Assembly (NCBI GenBank): GCA_026120185.1
Contig: JANUWF010000008.1
Location: 7,564,001 to 7,628,000 of the forward strand
DNA from: Voacanga thouarsii
Lineage: Eukaryota; Streptophyta; Magnoliopsida; Gentianales; Apocynaceae
Direction of reading: 5' to 3'
DNA length: 64,000 bases
Made by a program: the position numbers and the translations under genes. Shown here in pieces: positions 24,399-36,136 of the stretch (the first letter of the stretch is position 1; every line of letters starts with the position of its first letter). The notes under the pieces are model-generated. The model was not told the origin of the DNA. It did not search any database and was given only the letters and a program-made list of their open reading frames with translations.

Positions 24399-24720
24399 TC
24401 ATCTCCTTTAAGCACATGATCCCGAATAAAATGATGTTTAACTTCTATATGCTTGGTTCTAGAACATTGAACAAAATTCTTAGTTAGATTGATAGCACTT
24501 GTATTGTCACATAATATAGGTACACAATTAAAATTGAGACTAAAATCAAGCAATGTATCTTTCATCCACAGAATTTGCACGCAGTAGCTTCTACCTGCAA
24601 TGTATTTAGCCTCGGTTGTGAATAAGGATACATATGCCTGCTTCTTACTATGCCATGATACTAGATAGTGTCCAAGAAATTGGCAGTGGCTGCTTTTCGT
24701 TCAATTTTATAGCCCTCATA
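24399..24720 (-). pseudogene. Sirevirus-like RNase H, truncated
   Basis: Copia RNase H motifs read on the minus strand: GYTDADYEG (first acidic residue), TEAKYIA, LCDNTSAINL and RTKHIEVKHHFIRD. The frame runs into the inserted LTR at KGDD|V, so the C-terminal end is lost. Two or three in-frame stops separate it from reverse transcriptase. Confidence 0.85.
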
Positions 24721-24739
24721 ATCCGCATCAGTATATCCT

Positions 24740-25850
24740 ATAAGATCAAATGTGTTAGTTCAAGGATACCATAAGCCATAATTATATGTTCCAACTAAAT
24801 ATCGAATGATGCGTTTCATGGCACATGGGTGCAATTTCTTTAGACATGATTGAAACCGGGCACAAAGACAAGCTGAAAACATGATATCTAGCCAGCTAGT
24901 AGTGACATAGAGTAAATTTCCAATCAAGCCTCTATATTTAGATTTGTCTACCTTCTTTCCCTTTTCGTCCTTATCAAGTTTTAGGGAAGTGCTCATAGGT
25001 GTGTAGATTTCTTTGGCTTCGTTCATACCAAACCTATTGATTAGTTCCTTAGCATACTTAGCTTGATTTAAGAAGATTCCATCCCTAGTTTGTTTGATTT
25101 GTAGCCCGAGAAAGAAATTTAGTTCTCCCATCATGCTCATTTCAAATTCTTACTGCATTGTCTTAGCAAATATCTTGCACAAGGAATCATTAGTAGCACA
25201 AAAAATGATATCATCAACATAAATTTGAGTAATAAGAAGATCACAAGATTTTTCTGATTTGATAAACAATGTGGTATCAATCAAGCCTCTTGAGAAACCT
25301 TTTAAGAGTAAGAATCTACTAAGCTTTTCAAATCAAGCTCGTGAGGCTTGTTTTAAACCATAAAGAGCATTTGAAAGTTTGAAAATGTGATTTAGAAAAT
25401 ATTCATGAGTGAAGCCCAGAGGTTGTTCTACATATACTTCCTCCTTGATAAAACCATTTAAAAATGCACTTTTAACATCCATTTGATAAAGCATAAAATT
25501 TTTGAAGGATGCAGAGGCAAGAAGCATTCTTATAGATTCTAGTCTAGCAACGGGAGCAAATGTTTCATCATAATCAATGCCCTCTTCTTGATTAAATCCT
25601 TAGGCAACCAGTCTTGCTTTATTTCTAATGACACCTCCATTTTCATCAAGTTTGTATCTAAATACCCACTTAGTACCAATAACTGGACGATCAAGCTGTG
25701 TAAGGACTAATTTCCAAACTTGATTTTTCTAAAATTGTTTTAACTCTTCTTGCATAACAATTATCCAAAATTCATCATGAAAAGGTACATCAATACTATT
25801 AGGTTCTATACTTGAGAGTAGAGCAAAATTATCTATAAACTACCGTCTAG
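24740..25850 (-). pseudogene. Sirevirus-like reverse transcriptase
   Basis: Minus-strand copia reverse transcriptase. In order it shows [50 protein letters not shown], the [11 protein letters not shown] segment, [11 protein letters not shown] and the catalytic YVDDIIF at about 25203-25223. It ends with the KYAKELINRFGM thumb region. The catalytic DD is intact, but stops at several points (for example after KARLVA and after KQASRA) make it non-functional. Confidence 0.9.
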
Positions 25851-27134
25851 TTTTAACTCTATAACTTGGATCACCAATGATTTGCTCTTTTGGATGACCG
25901 GGTTTATATTTCCAATCCTTTGGTAATTTTTGATTTGTGAATTCTTCAATCTCTTGTTTTGCTTGTTGTTCTTCAAATTCTTCTTCTTTTGCATGAGTAT
26001 CCAGCGGTGGTGCTTTGTGTTGTTCTTTCCTCACTTCCTTTGAACCTCCTACATCATCATCATCTTTCCTCAAAGTATAAATGTTAGATTCATCAAAGAC
26101 AACACATACGGATTCTTCCATACATAGAGTTCTCTTATTGTACACTCTATATGCATTTTTATTGGAAAAGTATCCAAGGTTATCAGGTTTGCTATCAAAT
26201 TTTCCAAGGTTGTCTCGGGTATTATGGACAAAACATTTACAGCCAAGTACTTTGAAATATGACATTGATAGAGTTTTGTCAGAAATAAGCTCAAACGGTA
26301 TTTTTCCTAAGAAGGGTCTCAACATCACTTGGTTTACAATATAGCATGTTTATTTATAGCTTCAGTCCAAAAGTATTTTAAAATAGAGTTTTCACAAATC
26401 ATGGATCTAGCCATTTCTTGTAAGGTTTGATTCTTCCTCTCAATAATACTATTTTGTTGAGGGGTTTTAGTAGCTGAAAAGTTGTAAAATACTCCATTTT
26501 CATCACAGAAGTTTGTAAATTCATTGTTGCAAAATTCTTTACCATTATCACTTCTAATAGGAATCAGCTTATATCCAATAGAGTTTTGGACGCGCTTGAA
26601 TAGTTTTGAAAATTCAAAAAATGCTCCATCATTTTGTCCAAAAAATAAAGTCTAAGTAAATCTTGAGAAGTTATCAATTGACACATAAGCGTACCTCTTA
26701 CCACAATGGCTAGGGGTCCTCATTGGTCTAAACAAATCCATATGAATTAATTCAAGAGGTTTTGAGGTGGAAATCAATTTTTTGGGTTTGGAAGAAGTTT
26801 TGATTTATTTTTCAAATTGGCATGCATCACAAATTTTTCTTTTATCAAACTTCATTTTGGGCAGCACCCTAACAAGCTCTTTTGAGGATAATTTGTTTAG
26901 TAAATCAAATGTTACATGGCCAAATTTTCTATGCTAAAGATAGTCGTCATTGTCATGCACAGAAAGGCATCTAATACCATGAATTATAAGATCATTTAAA
27001 TAAAATACATAAACATTTCCCACACGATTAGCAATAAAGATTGTTTCATTACTTGAGCTATTCATAATAGAGCAAGAATTTTTTTCAAAAATAACTTTGC
27101 AACCATTATCATATAATTGGCTAATGTTTAACAA
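25840..27134 (-). pseudogene. Sirevirus-like integrase
   Basis: Minus strand. A zinc-binding H-H-C-C arrangement is visible (HRKFGH ... CDACQ near 26850-26940). The DDE residues are still recognisable: HMDLF, RSDNGKEF and NSIIERKN. The C-terminal part (26328-25840) has YFKVLGCKCFVHN and an acidic, charged tail. Stops occur near 26937, 26815, 26655 and 26340, so the protein would be broken into at least four pieces. Confidence 0.88.
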
Positions 27135-27158
27135 GTTATATTTCAGCTAATCAATTAA

Positions 27159-27360
27159 TTACACTTGTTTTATAATGGTTGAAGAACCTTTACCAATGTT
27201 ACCTATGCCAAGAATTTTTTCTTTCTTTTTGTCTCCAAATGTAACAAGTCCATCATTTGTTGTTTGCACATCTTCTAATAGAGCTGCATTTTCAGTCATA
27301 TGTCTTGAACATCTGCTGTCCAAAAACCACTTTGTGAAGCTCATTTTCTCCAATGAATAT
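27159..27360 (-). pseudogene. Sirevirus-like aspartic protease, active site altered
   Basis: KWFLDSRCSRHMTEN followed by the VTFGDKKKEKILGIGNIG segment identifies the copia protease. The usual D-S-G of the active site reads D-S-R here. The fold-defining downstream GIG segment is present. Confidence 0.8.
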
Positions 27361-27489
27361 ACCTATACATGAGAAGGAAGAGTGATTTTTGGTACCCATA
27401 TTTTCTTAGGTTCACGAGGGTTAGTAGCGGTTCCTTTAATTTGCCAGAATGTTCTAGCACCAGATTCCACTTTCTTCTTAACATGACAC

Positions 27490-28056
27490 CTAAAGGGATT
27501 TTTCACAGTATGTACATAACTTGTATGCCATATATGATGTGGTAGCTTTTACAAAGTGAGGTTTGTGATTTCTATCTTTAATCTCATGCCAATAACCTAG
27601 GCTATTTTGGTTTCTAGCTATACGTTGAGTACCAAGCAATTTTTCCAATTTGTTTTTGCCATTTGTAAACTTTTCAATATATGTAGCGAGGTCATTTACT
27701 CTATTTTTCATATTATCTAAATTGCGAACCATATTTTCAAGAGAATGAATTTTATCATATAAGAATTCATTTTCTAAAGATACGTGATGTAGGGCAATGA
27801 TAATAACATCTTTTTCCATAATAACACACATATGTGACTCAAGAGAGACTTTGTTCTCATTTAACAAATTTACATTCTCATCTAACAAACAATTAATTTT
27901 CATTTTTATTTCTTTATTTCTTCTAGATAGCTTTTTCGGTTCATGGAACATGTCAATTAGTAATTCATTTGGATCAACATGCTTTTCATGATCAGAATTG
28001 TGTAAATCAGACATAGACTTAGTGGTAGTGGAATTTACCTTATTTTCCATTGCCAT
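27490..28056 (-). pseudogene. Sirevirus-like Gag C-terminal part with coiled coil
   Basis: A 188-residue open frame on the minus strand. Residues 40-140 are rich in regularly spaced L, I, N and charged residues (for example LLDENVNLLNENKVSLE), a coiled coil as found in Sirevirus Gag. The C-terminal FVKATTSYMAYKLCTYCEKS is the start of a CCHC-type knuckle. It is separated by stops and frame changes from the N-terminal Gag part at 28857-29135. Confidence 0.75.
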
Positions 28057-28079
28057 GAAGCATATGTTGGCAGTTTCAT

Positions 28080-29135
28080 TTTTAGAATCATCCTCCTCGA
28101 ACTCGGACTCATTTTGATCCTAAGTTCCTATCAGTCATTTGACTTTTTTTTGCTTTCAGATCCTTCTTATTTTTCTTAAGCATTTTGCCTTCCTTTTCTT
28201 AGCAATTGGGCAATCAGCAATAAAATGTTCCGTACTTTTGCATTTATAAGATTGAGGCTTAAATGTTGAGGTCTGTCATTTTCTCTTTACAAATTTATTT
28301 CCTCTTTTATAGTTCTATTTGTTGAACATTCTTCTAAATTTCTTTACAATCATGGCCAATGCTTCGGTGTCTACTTCAGTTTCATCACCACTATTCGATT
28401 GACTGGTTTCAGCTTCCTCATTTGCAGTCTTTAGAGCTATTCCCCTTTTACCTTTATCATGCTCATCAGATTCTTAAAACCTCTTGAGTTTCATTTCATG
28501 CATTAGAAGTGATCCAATCAACTCTTCAGTTGGCAAGGATTTCAAATCCTTATATTTTTCCACAGCTAGAGCTTTCGATTGCCAACTCTTAGGCAATGCC
28601 TCCAGAATTTTTCAATTTTGTTCACCAAGGGAATAGACTTTCCTATAGGCTTTGAGTCCGTTTGCAACGTTAGTAAATTTGGTAAACATATCAATTATGC
28701 TTTTTTTTGCTTTATCGAAAATAATTTATAGACATGAATTAAAAGTCCCAATGTAGATTCCTTTACTTAGTTTGTCCCCTCATGGATGACTTTAAGTAGT
28801 CTCCATATATCACGGGCTGAATCATAGCTACTAACTCAATTATACTCAGTGGCATCTTAGGTATAACACAAGATATTCAAAACTTGAAATTTCAATGTCA
28901 TTTTGGCATTGTCTTTGGCATTAAATTCGTCACTCTGTTTAGGTATTTTTCTGCCATCAATAAATTTTGACGAAACAAATAGACCATTTTCGATCAAATT
29001 CTGCAACTCAAAGTTGATTGAATAGACATAGATCTTTATTTTATTTTTCCCAAATGTATAATTGCTTCCATCGAACAATGAAGGTCGATTTATTGAGGAT
29101 CCTTCAACATACGGGAGAGTAGATGAGTTTGCCAT
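28080..29135 (-). pseudogene. Sirevirus-like Gag N-terminal part
   Basis: The start codon is at 29133-29135, about 45 bases downstream of the primer-binding site on the minus strand. The frame opens MANSSTLPYVEGSSINRPS and LFDGSNY, a conserved copia Gag start. The following segment keeps DIWRLLKVIHEGTN and related motifs of the UBN2/Gag domain, but stops interrupt it from 28857 on. Confidence 0.8.
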
Positions 29136-29178
29136 GAGGATCTTTTTCTACACAGTTGTGAAACCGAGGATAGAGTAG

Positions 29179-29197
29179 ACCAAGCTTTGATACCAAA
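29179..29197 (-). promoter_or_regulatory. Primer-binding site of the Sirevirus-like element
   Basis: Minus strand TTGGTATCAAAGCTTGGTC directly follows the LTR end. It fits the plant initiator tRNA-Met 3' end complement (TGGTATCAGAGC) with one change. Confidence 0.85.
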
Positions 29198-30477
29198 TGA
29201 AAAACCTTAGAGGGGGGTGAATAAGGTTTTTTGCAAATTTAAAATTGCTCTTAAATAAAATCTATTTTGAGGAAAAAAATCTCCTTCAAATTTCTGACCA
29301 ACAAAACTTGCAACAACAAGAGTTTTTCAGAATGATTTAAGAAATATCTAAACTCAGATAATACAAGATGCACAATGCAATTGATTGTAGAGTGAAAATG
29401 AGTTGGTGAGAGCCTTCAAAGATTTCTTTTAAGAAATAAAGAAAATTTGTGCAATGACGATTTCAGCTGATTTGAAAATAAATACAGAGAGAGGTAACAC
29501 AAGATTTATAGCGGTTTGATCTACCAAGATCTAAATCAACTACCTTAAGCTCACACTTAAGGATTTTTAACCAGACTTCATTCACTTAACTAAATGGTAT
29601 CAATTTGTACTAAATACAAGAGAGGATTACCATATTTAGTTTTCCAAAACATCTCAATCAACCAACAAATCAAGGTTCACCCTCAAATGGCTTTTATACC
29701 ACAACCTCGATACACCAAGATGATTGAAGAAATGAAATTAAAGTGGCTCACTCCTTTGAGCAGATATACACGAAGAATAAGCTCAAGAACTTTTACCTTT
29801 TTTACACAAATTGATTTCACTTTGAAGCACGATGAAAAAGGATATTGTTGTTTTCTATAGAGGAAGATTGTCTCTTAGAAGGATACGATAAAAATTTTCT
29901 TTCAAATTGAGTTTTAAAACCTTTTTTAGAGGCATAAAATGGAGTTCTATGGCTAGAAAATGGCTAGTTTTCGCTGTCTGATTTGCCAGAGTTTTGGACT
30001 CAAGTTTTAGACGATGGTTCAACCAAAAGGTAAGTCCAAAATGACACTTTTTCAGGTAGACTTGATTTGATACTGTTCATAGGATTTTGGATGATGCTTT
30101 TGGATGCAGGTTGAACCAAAATCACTCAATTCAAAATTTTGAGGATTTAAAACTTTGAAATCTTTTTGTTTTAGTGCTTCAAGGTAGAATTAAACTGAAT
30201 CATAAGGTAAAGAAGGTATAGGAACTTACATAAAGAAATACGTTAACAAAGTTCCTTGTCTAAAGTTCTTCCATAACGGTTTCTTGGTATGTAATCTCTT
30301 AAGGTTGATCTTCTTCTTGATTTCCCGTTCTCATATTCTATTACTTCAAGAGTTACTTAGCAATCATATTTGTACGCCTTGGAAGAACTAAGGTCAAATA
30401 TGTCTTATAACATGTAGATCACCTAAGTTAATGTTTGTCATAAGTCAAAACACAAGAGAACGCCCTTAGGACTAACA
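29198..30477 (-). repeat. 5' LTR of the Sirevirus-like element
   Basis: 1280 bp, matching 17650-18952. The TATA-like site reads TATAGAAAAC here against TATATAAAAC in the 3' LTR, so the 5' promoter may have been weakened by mutation. Confidence 0.9.
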
Positions 30478-31126
30478 AAATTAATTCCCTAGGTTCCCTC
30501 ATTGCTCGTGTGAGTTCTTCCCTTTAACTAGGTCCATCATTATTGGGCTCTTCAAAGCCAGCACCAACTAGGGTAATATTAAACTCTCTTATCAGTGGGG
30601 TCGAAGAGGTTCAACCCCTTTTTCCTCCTCTTCACTATCAGACTGATCTATCCCCCTTTGTCCCTTACTTCTAGTGTCATCCATCTTTTTTCCTCCCTCA
30701 TCATCACTACCAAAGTCAAATACTTTCTCCTCAATCTCACTATCAATAACTAGATTAATCACCAATATGGAAGGATCTATTAGCTGTACCTTCTTAGCAC
30801 CCCCTCCTACTTAAGTGACTCTGGATTAAAGACCTCAACTTCTATTTTCTTGCCGTCACTAGTCTCAAGCAAAATAGGGTTTGGAACCTCAACCTCTACC
30901 TCACCATCACCGTTCTCTAGCACAAACTAATCTATCCCAAGCTCTGCCCTGTGTCAGAAGAAGGTAGGTTTGCTAGGGAACTAGGACAGGTGTTCTTCCA
31001 TACATGGAAGGTCAATCTCGGGTAACAGAGGCAAATCTTCTAACCATCCTATAAATAAAACACATATTTAATGCTAGATCGAAATACATAGGGTACAAAA
31101 ATCTAAGCACTCAAATATGCTTAAAC
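30478..31126 (-). other. Left gypsy leader/gag region, unassigned
   Basis: This lies between the primer-binding site of the left gypsy and the Sirevirus insertion. Minus-strand reading gives acidic pieces (for example ENGDGEVEVEVPNP) broken by stops. I cannot assign a domain. Confidence 0.45.
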
Positions 31127-31144
31127 CTAGGCTCTGTTACTACT
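31127..31144 (-). promoter_or_regulatory. Primer-binding site of the left gypsy element
   Basis: Minus strand AGTAGTAACAGAGCCTAG follows the LTR end GGTGTTACA. It matches TGGTATCAGAGCCTAG, the plant gypsy tRNA-Met site, with few changes. This fixes the LTR at 31145-35238 as the 5' LTR and the element as minus-strand. Confidence 0.8.
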
Positions 31145-31654
31145 TGTAACACCCTACTACCTACATACCCCATAAGGGGTAGTGATATTACCCCGTCCTA
31201 AGGACCTCTTGTCCTTAGAACTTAGTTTTGAAATTAGTCAAAACTTATTACAACCCAAAGAAATACTCAAAAAAATCTTAGAATAAATAAATAAATCCAC
31301 AAAAAATAAATACAATTAAATCAAGAAAATAAGTTCTTTAAGTTTCTAGGCATCTCAACCTTCAAGGCAAGATCTTCCTGAAAACATGATATTAAATGTG
31401 GTCAGAAATATTTCCTAGTAAGTCTTATATGTGCTCATGACAAATAAAGAAACATTTCATCTATGCAACTTTTGAACAAGCCACAATAAAAATCTACAAG
31501 TCCAAAATTAATTTTGAACAATGAGTGCTGTTTTTATTTGCATTACAAATAAAAGAGTTTATCATTGTAAAGAAATAAACCACTCAGATATAGGCGACTA
31601 TAAAACCTTGCATCATGACGGTATACTATGAAACCCTACATCACAATACAAGTG

Positions 31655-31893
31655 GGTGATCGGCCCACTGGGTGAGGTACTCCTCTATCTCTACACCCTA
31701 ACTAATTGGTTGTCAATTCTAGAGAAAAGTAGTCAACATGGAATGAGTTGCTAGAATGCACCAGCCTGACCAGCTAGACTAACGCCTTATCTAGGTGGAG
31801 CTCATCCCCTAGAGGTGGCCACCTACTGAGAGTTTCACTCTTACCCTTCAAAGACTAATTCTAGTAGCTTACCCTTATTGAGTGCTCAACGTT
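31655..31893 (-). repeat. Conserved LTR block, palindrome with one change
   Basis: The same block as at 20745 and 58800. The palindrome reads TTGAGTGCTCAA at 31878-31889. Confidence 0.7.
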
Positions 31894-32872
31894 ACGTTTA
31901 TCCCACTTACGAGAAATTCAACAAAGCATGTTACCTTGAAATTGTAATTATTGTTCCAAATAGTCTATGTTTAAAATCTTGTTTAAGGAAAATTTGACAT
32001 TATGTTTTGGAAAACCTTTACTTGCTTAAAATTATTTTGTGTTAACAAAAGGTGTAAAACATCGATAATTGTAACACAAAGAGTAAATTTATAGTAATCA
32101 TCGCATTTGATTTGTAGGAGTACTTTAGTTCAGGAAACAGTTTTATGCAATGACTTACTTGATTATTTTATCTCACGGATAAAAACTTCTAGGGTCTTGA
32201 TCAAAGAAACCTAGCCCGCCTAGGGTAAATACAAAGTACATGTCACTATTGGCCAAAAACTATTGTAGCCTATATGTAAAAACAAATATATGACTCCAAA
32301 CTCCATGTTTCACCTAACTCAGTCAAATTCCCATTCAATACATCCATTATCAAAGCATCAATAGAGTTCGATTGGCAAAAGCAAGTCAAGAATTAATTTG
32401 GTCCAACTAATATCCTTTATTCTTATCATACCTTGTCAAAGTTAAAAGCGTAATCCCAAATACCAAGTATTCATAATCACGTATTCGATCCAATATTCAC
32501 TGGTAATATCAATAACTCCTATTGACAACAACACTTAATAATATACCACAAGCACCATCCATCAAGGCTAAACAATGTGCTCTTTAATAACTAGTAAATG
32601 AAAACAATTGTTTGTAATATGGAACAATTTTGTAGCTAATAAACTTCATAGCACATACCAAAAATTGGTAAACTATACATAAATGTTCTTTTAGGAAATA
32701 GTGGCTAGTTAATAGTTACAAGATATTAACAAATAGTGGTTTATTCATGCTTAATATTGGTTCTAATATTAATTGATATTTGATCATGGTAGAGTTTTGG
32801 CAACGAAGATAATTTTTGACAATGATAATAAAATAACACAAGTAATGATAATAATATTAGTAATAAATATTA

Positions 32873-32961
32873 CTAGTAGTAGTAGTAGTAGTAGCAGTAG
32901 CAGTACTACTACTACTACTGCTACTGCTGCTGCTACTACTACTACTACTGTTGCTGCTAAT

Positions 32962-33006
<45 letters not shown>

Positions 33007-33030
33007 AGTATTATTGTTGTTGTTGTTGTT
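32873..33030. repeat. Compound triplet array made of two inverted pairs
   Basis: (AGT/AGC)n at about 32873-32904 is followed by its complement (ACT/GCT)n at about 32905-32959. Then (AAC)n at 32962-33004 is followed by its complement (TTG)n at 33012-33030. Each pair can fold into a long hairpin. The two long open frames read across it are artefacts. Confidence 0.9.
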
Positions 33031-33102
33031 AACAATTTCAGTTATTAAATATTTTTCAATAGCAATAATATTTTAAACAACAAGATTTATCAATTAACAG
33101 GC

Positions 33103-33104
<2 letters not shown>

Positions 33105-33146
<42 letters not shown>

Positions 33147-33147
33147 T
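33105..33147. repeat. (TA)n microsatellite
   Basis: TA units with one interruption (TACATA). It is the counterpart of the (TG)n tract at 12376-12410 in the sister LTR. Confidence 0.9.
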
Positions 33148-34943
33148 ATTGATATATACACATCACATCAATAAAATTAAAGTACCTATTATAAATGATA
33201 GTAAATTAAAAATAATGTTCTAAACGATAATAATAATCCTATAGTAGCAATAGATCATTCATAACATATGTATAAATTCTATTCATAGTGTTGCATACAT
33301 CAAATATCATCTCATCTCATATGTCTCATCCAACATAACAAAGCTACCCTAATAAATCCACAATAATATCATGTCATACTCACAATGATTATAATATCTT
33401 AAGATATAAGCAACACATATAGCAACATAATACATCCCATACTCCATGCATAGAAACCACATATTCCAAAATTTTCTCCCTAAATATCACCACAGCAAAT
33501 CACCATAGATCATCTCAAAACATTATCTTAATGTTATTCTATATAACGTGAGTTCATGAAAGTAAAATGTCAAGCAAAAGTTACTTATTTGAAGATTGGT
33601 TTGATTTGAAGGAAATATTTTGATGACCAAGAGACCTTGAATGCTTCAATCCTCAAGCTTCAAACACTCTTGAGATAGATCCATCAGAGTGAAGAAAGAT
33701 CGACCAAAACAATCCATGAGTTTCGATCAAAAGTAGAAGAAGAATAAGAAAAAGAAAAGGAAAGGAACGAGTGAAGAATATAGAGCTAGTACTTGAATGT
33801 TAGCTTGACCATGTGTGGTTGAGGAAAAATATTTTGGTGAGTTTGATGTTAAGCTACATCACCTTGAAGAGAGGTGGTAATGATCTTGTTTGTTCAAGTG
33901 ATGTTTGGTGATCTTGGGTGCTTAAAAGTGAAGGAGAGGTGGAAAAGTGGTAGTGTGTGTTCTTGAGAAAATAAGAGAGTAAATTAGAGAAGTGAGTGAG
34001 CATTCTTGGATTAAAGTGGCCAAATGCTCTAGTAAGGAGTAGTGTTTCGGTAAGCTAGGTAAAGAGAGTTTCTAGGAGTTGGTTTAAGTTTTGAATTTTG
34101 TAGAGAGGTTGAGTGAATAGTGGCGATTTTTGAGGAAATATGTTTGCTAATGGTGTCTGAGTGGTGAAGGTATTTTAGTACTTAATGGTGGCTTTCGGCT
34201 ACCTGGTTTGTACAAAGAAAATGATGATCACTTTATGCTAGAGCTGATCGAAATAACTAAGATTGAAAGCTGAAAATTCATGTATTATTTGATGGAGCTG
34301 TTAACTGAATTTGTTGAGTATTTGATGGAATGTATAAATGTTTTCAGTTTTCAAGTTCAAACTATTTTGAATTGAGGAAAAATAGGAGAACTTTGAGGTA
34401 TAACCATGGTGATTTTTGGCTACCATAGTGGGAGCAAAGAAAATGATCTTCTTGCTACCTCAAGAAGACCGAAAGGATGAAGAGAAGAAATGAAAGAAAA
34501 ATCTGATAATCTAATGTTTTACAAGTTGGAAAAATTCTGATCACTTATACTCAAGTTGAGTAGAGAAATCTTAGGGAGCTGTTGAGCAAGAATTCAAACT
34601 ATTTTGAATAGATTTTGTAGCTAAGAAGTAGGAGCATTTGAGGTACTCCAATGGTGTTTTCTGCCTGCTACAATGGTGAAGAACAAGCTTGTGATGAAAA
34701 TGATCCTTGCTGCCAAATGCTCAAGAGTTCAATGACTAAACAGAGAAGGATATCGTACTAGCAATAAAAGATAGACTTTGTGTAGAGCTAGATATTTGTT
34801 CTTGCTAAAATTCCAGTAGATTCTCCTCAGGACAAGATTACTATAGAGATCTTTCAAGAGATCACTCCTAGGTTCATGGAATGTAAGAAAGAAATTCAAA
34901 TGTTAATTAAGAGAATTAAAATCAAAATAATTATCAAATTTGA

Positions 34944-35006
34944 TGAGATTTGAACTCAAGTCATCAAGGAATATACTCTAAGCTTTATCCACTAGACCAT
35001 AACAAT
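34944..35006 (-). ncRNA. tRNA-like module F in the 5' LTR of the left gypsy
   Basis: Minus strand A box TGGTCTAGTGG (34989-34999) and B box GAGTTCAAATC (about 34947-34957), spaced as in a tRNA. The T stem TTGAG/CTCAT pairs at four of five positions and the anticodon stem TAGAG/CTTGA pairs at four of five. It lies about 230 bp from the LTR 5' end. Confidence 0.6.
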
Positions 35007-35812
35007 TCTTGTGTCCTGAATGCTAACTCAATTACTCATATCTCCTAACTCTAAATTTATCTAATCTTTCTCGTACATCTAAAATATATATACTCTCTAA
35101 ATCTATCACACAATAAAAGAACATATAAACAATTTAAAAATTATTCAAAATTTATTTAGTAAACATATGCACATGTAATATGTCATGAAATGCAAATCTT
35201 CCCTCCAACCCAAGAGCAGGCTTAGGTGGGGTTTTACAATTTCTCTCAATAGAAAGCCGGCTTGTGATAGGGGCTAAATTAGTTATATTTTTCTTAGTTA
35301 TTTGAGATTCATTTGTAATACATTTTGTTCAATAACTAGTCATATTCCTTCATATTTGAGATTTTACTATTGGAAAGGTATTTTGTTTTTTATTTCAGAT
35401 TTTTGGGGTAAAATGAAGCAAAAATGTCGCAAAACAGAGGAGAGGCAGCGTCGGCTAGGACCCTAGAACCGGCATCGGCCATGCATTGTTGAAACGAACT
35501 TCAAGGCGACGGAAAAATTGTTGAAACAGAGCAAAACAGAACTAAGGCAGCGCCGGCTATGAAGTTGGAACCGGCGCCGGCTGCATTCTGGAACAAATTG
35601 TGCAAAATTCAAAGAAAAATCGGCGAACGAGTGGAGGAACAGAACACAACCAGCATCGACTCCGAGAGCCAAGGCAGTGCCGGCTGTGCCTTGAAGCCAA
35701 GGCGGTGCTGTGATTTTTCTACGCGGTTTTGGTAATCTAAGGAGTTTTAGTATCTTCCAACTTCTACTCGGCCAAGAACATTGTACCTGCGAGTTTAAGC
35801 ACTTCCTAAGCC

Positions 35813-35820
35813 TATAAATA
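35813..35820 (+). promoter_or_regulatory. Putative TATA box of the Athila-type LTR
   Basis: TATAAATA preceded by CC, about 550 bp into the LTR. Confidence 0.55.
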
Positions 35821-36136
35821 GATAAAAAAAAACACAAGAGAAAAGGAGAATTCATTGATCATTATAGAAAATCACTCAATCAAATGAGGAATTCTTCAAG
35901 TTCAAGGAGGGTTGTACAAGAAGGTCTTTAAATGAGAAAGAATGGGGCTTGTCTATGAGTGCTTTCTTTTACTTTGTTCTCTTTTTCTTGATAATGATAT
36001 GTTAATTGTTTTATTGTAATTCAACGTTGTTTAGATATTCATGGTTTCTAGAGTTGTTTGATCTTTTGATTAATTGGTTATTATTCTTGGTATTCAATTA
36101 CTTATGCTTATTATGGGATTAGTTGGTTGGTTCTAT

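Larger units (their letters stand above)
17650..30477 (-). mobile_element. Sirevirus-like Ty1/copia element, minus strand
   Basis: Two LTRs of about 1.3 kb (17650-18952 and 29198-30477) have matching TGTTAG...TTTTTCA ends on the minus strand. The flanks AAACT (17645-17649) and AAATT (30478-30482) are a 5-bp target duplication with one change. The order on the minus strand is LTR, tRNA-Met primer site, gag with coiled coil, protease, integrase, reverse transcriptase, RNase H, then a long non-coding spacer with several polypurine-like motifs and the 3' LTR. The gag type, the multiple purine tracts and the long 3' spacer are Sirevirus traits. RNase H is cut by a gypsy-type LTR, and its remainder is missing. 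All frames contain stops. Confidence 0.88.
6996..35238 (-). mobile_element. Minus-strand Ty3/gypsy element (left gypsy), nested and decayed
   Basis: The two large LTRs are 31145-35238 (5' LTR) and 6996-14967 (3' LTR, carrying a solo-LTR insert). A tRNA-Met-type primer-binding site lies just inside the 5' LTR. Reverse transcriptase and integrase remnants read on the minus strand next to the 3' LTR. The internal region is cut by a Sirevirus-like element (17650-30477). What remains (14968-17649 plus 30478-31144, about 3.3 kb) is too short for a full gag-pol, so parts have been deleted. The flanks TTTAT (6991-6995) and ATTTC (35239-35243) do not match. Together with the mosaic 3' LTR this suggests recombination between elements. 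Confidence 0.8.
31145..35238 (-). repeat. 5' LTR of the left gypsy element
   Basis: 4094 bp, from TGTAAAACCCCACC (minus strand at 35238) to GGGTGTTACA at 31145. It carries the conserved block at 31655-31893, a complex triplet array, a (TA)n tract and a tRNA-like module. It is colinear with the 3' LTR from about 31615 to the 5' end, but differs from it over the distal 470 bp. Confidence 0.85.

Noticed and set aside
32773..33048. Poly-Ser/Thr/Asn and poly-Leu frames
   Set aside because: Translation of the triplet arrays in an LTR; no flanking protein sequence.
35463..35855. 130-residue minus-strand frame
   Set aside because: Falls within the Athila-type LTR, antisense to its promoter region; GC-rich stretch without stops.
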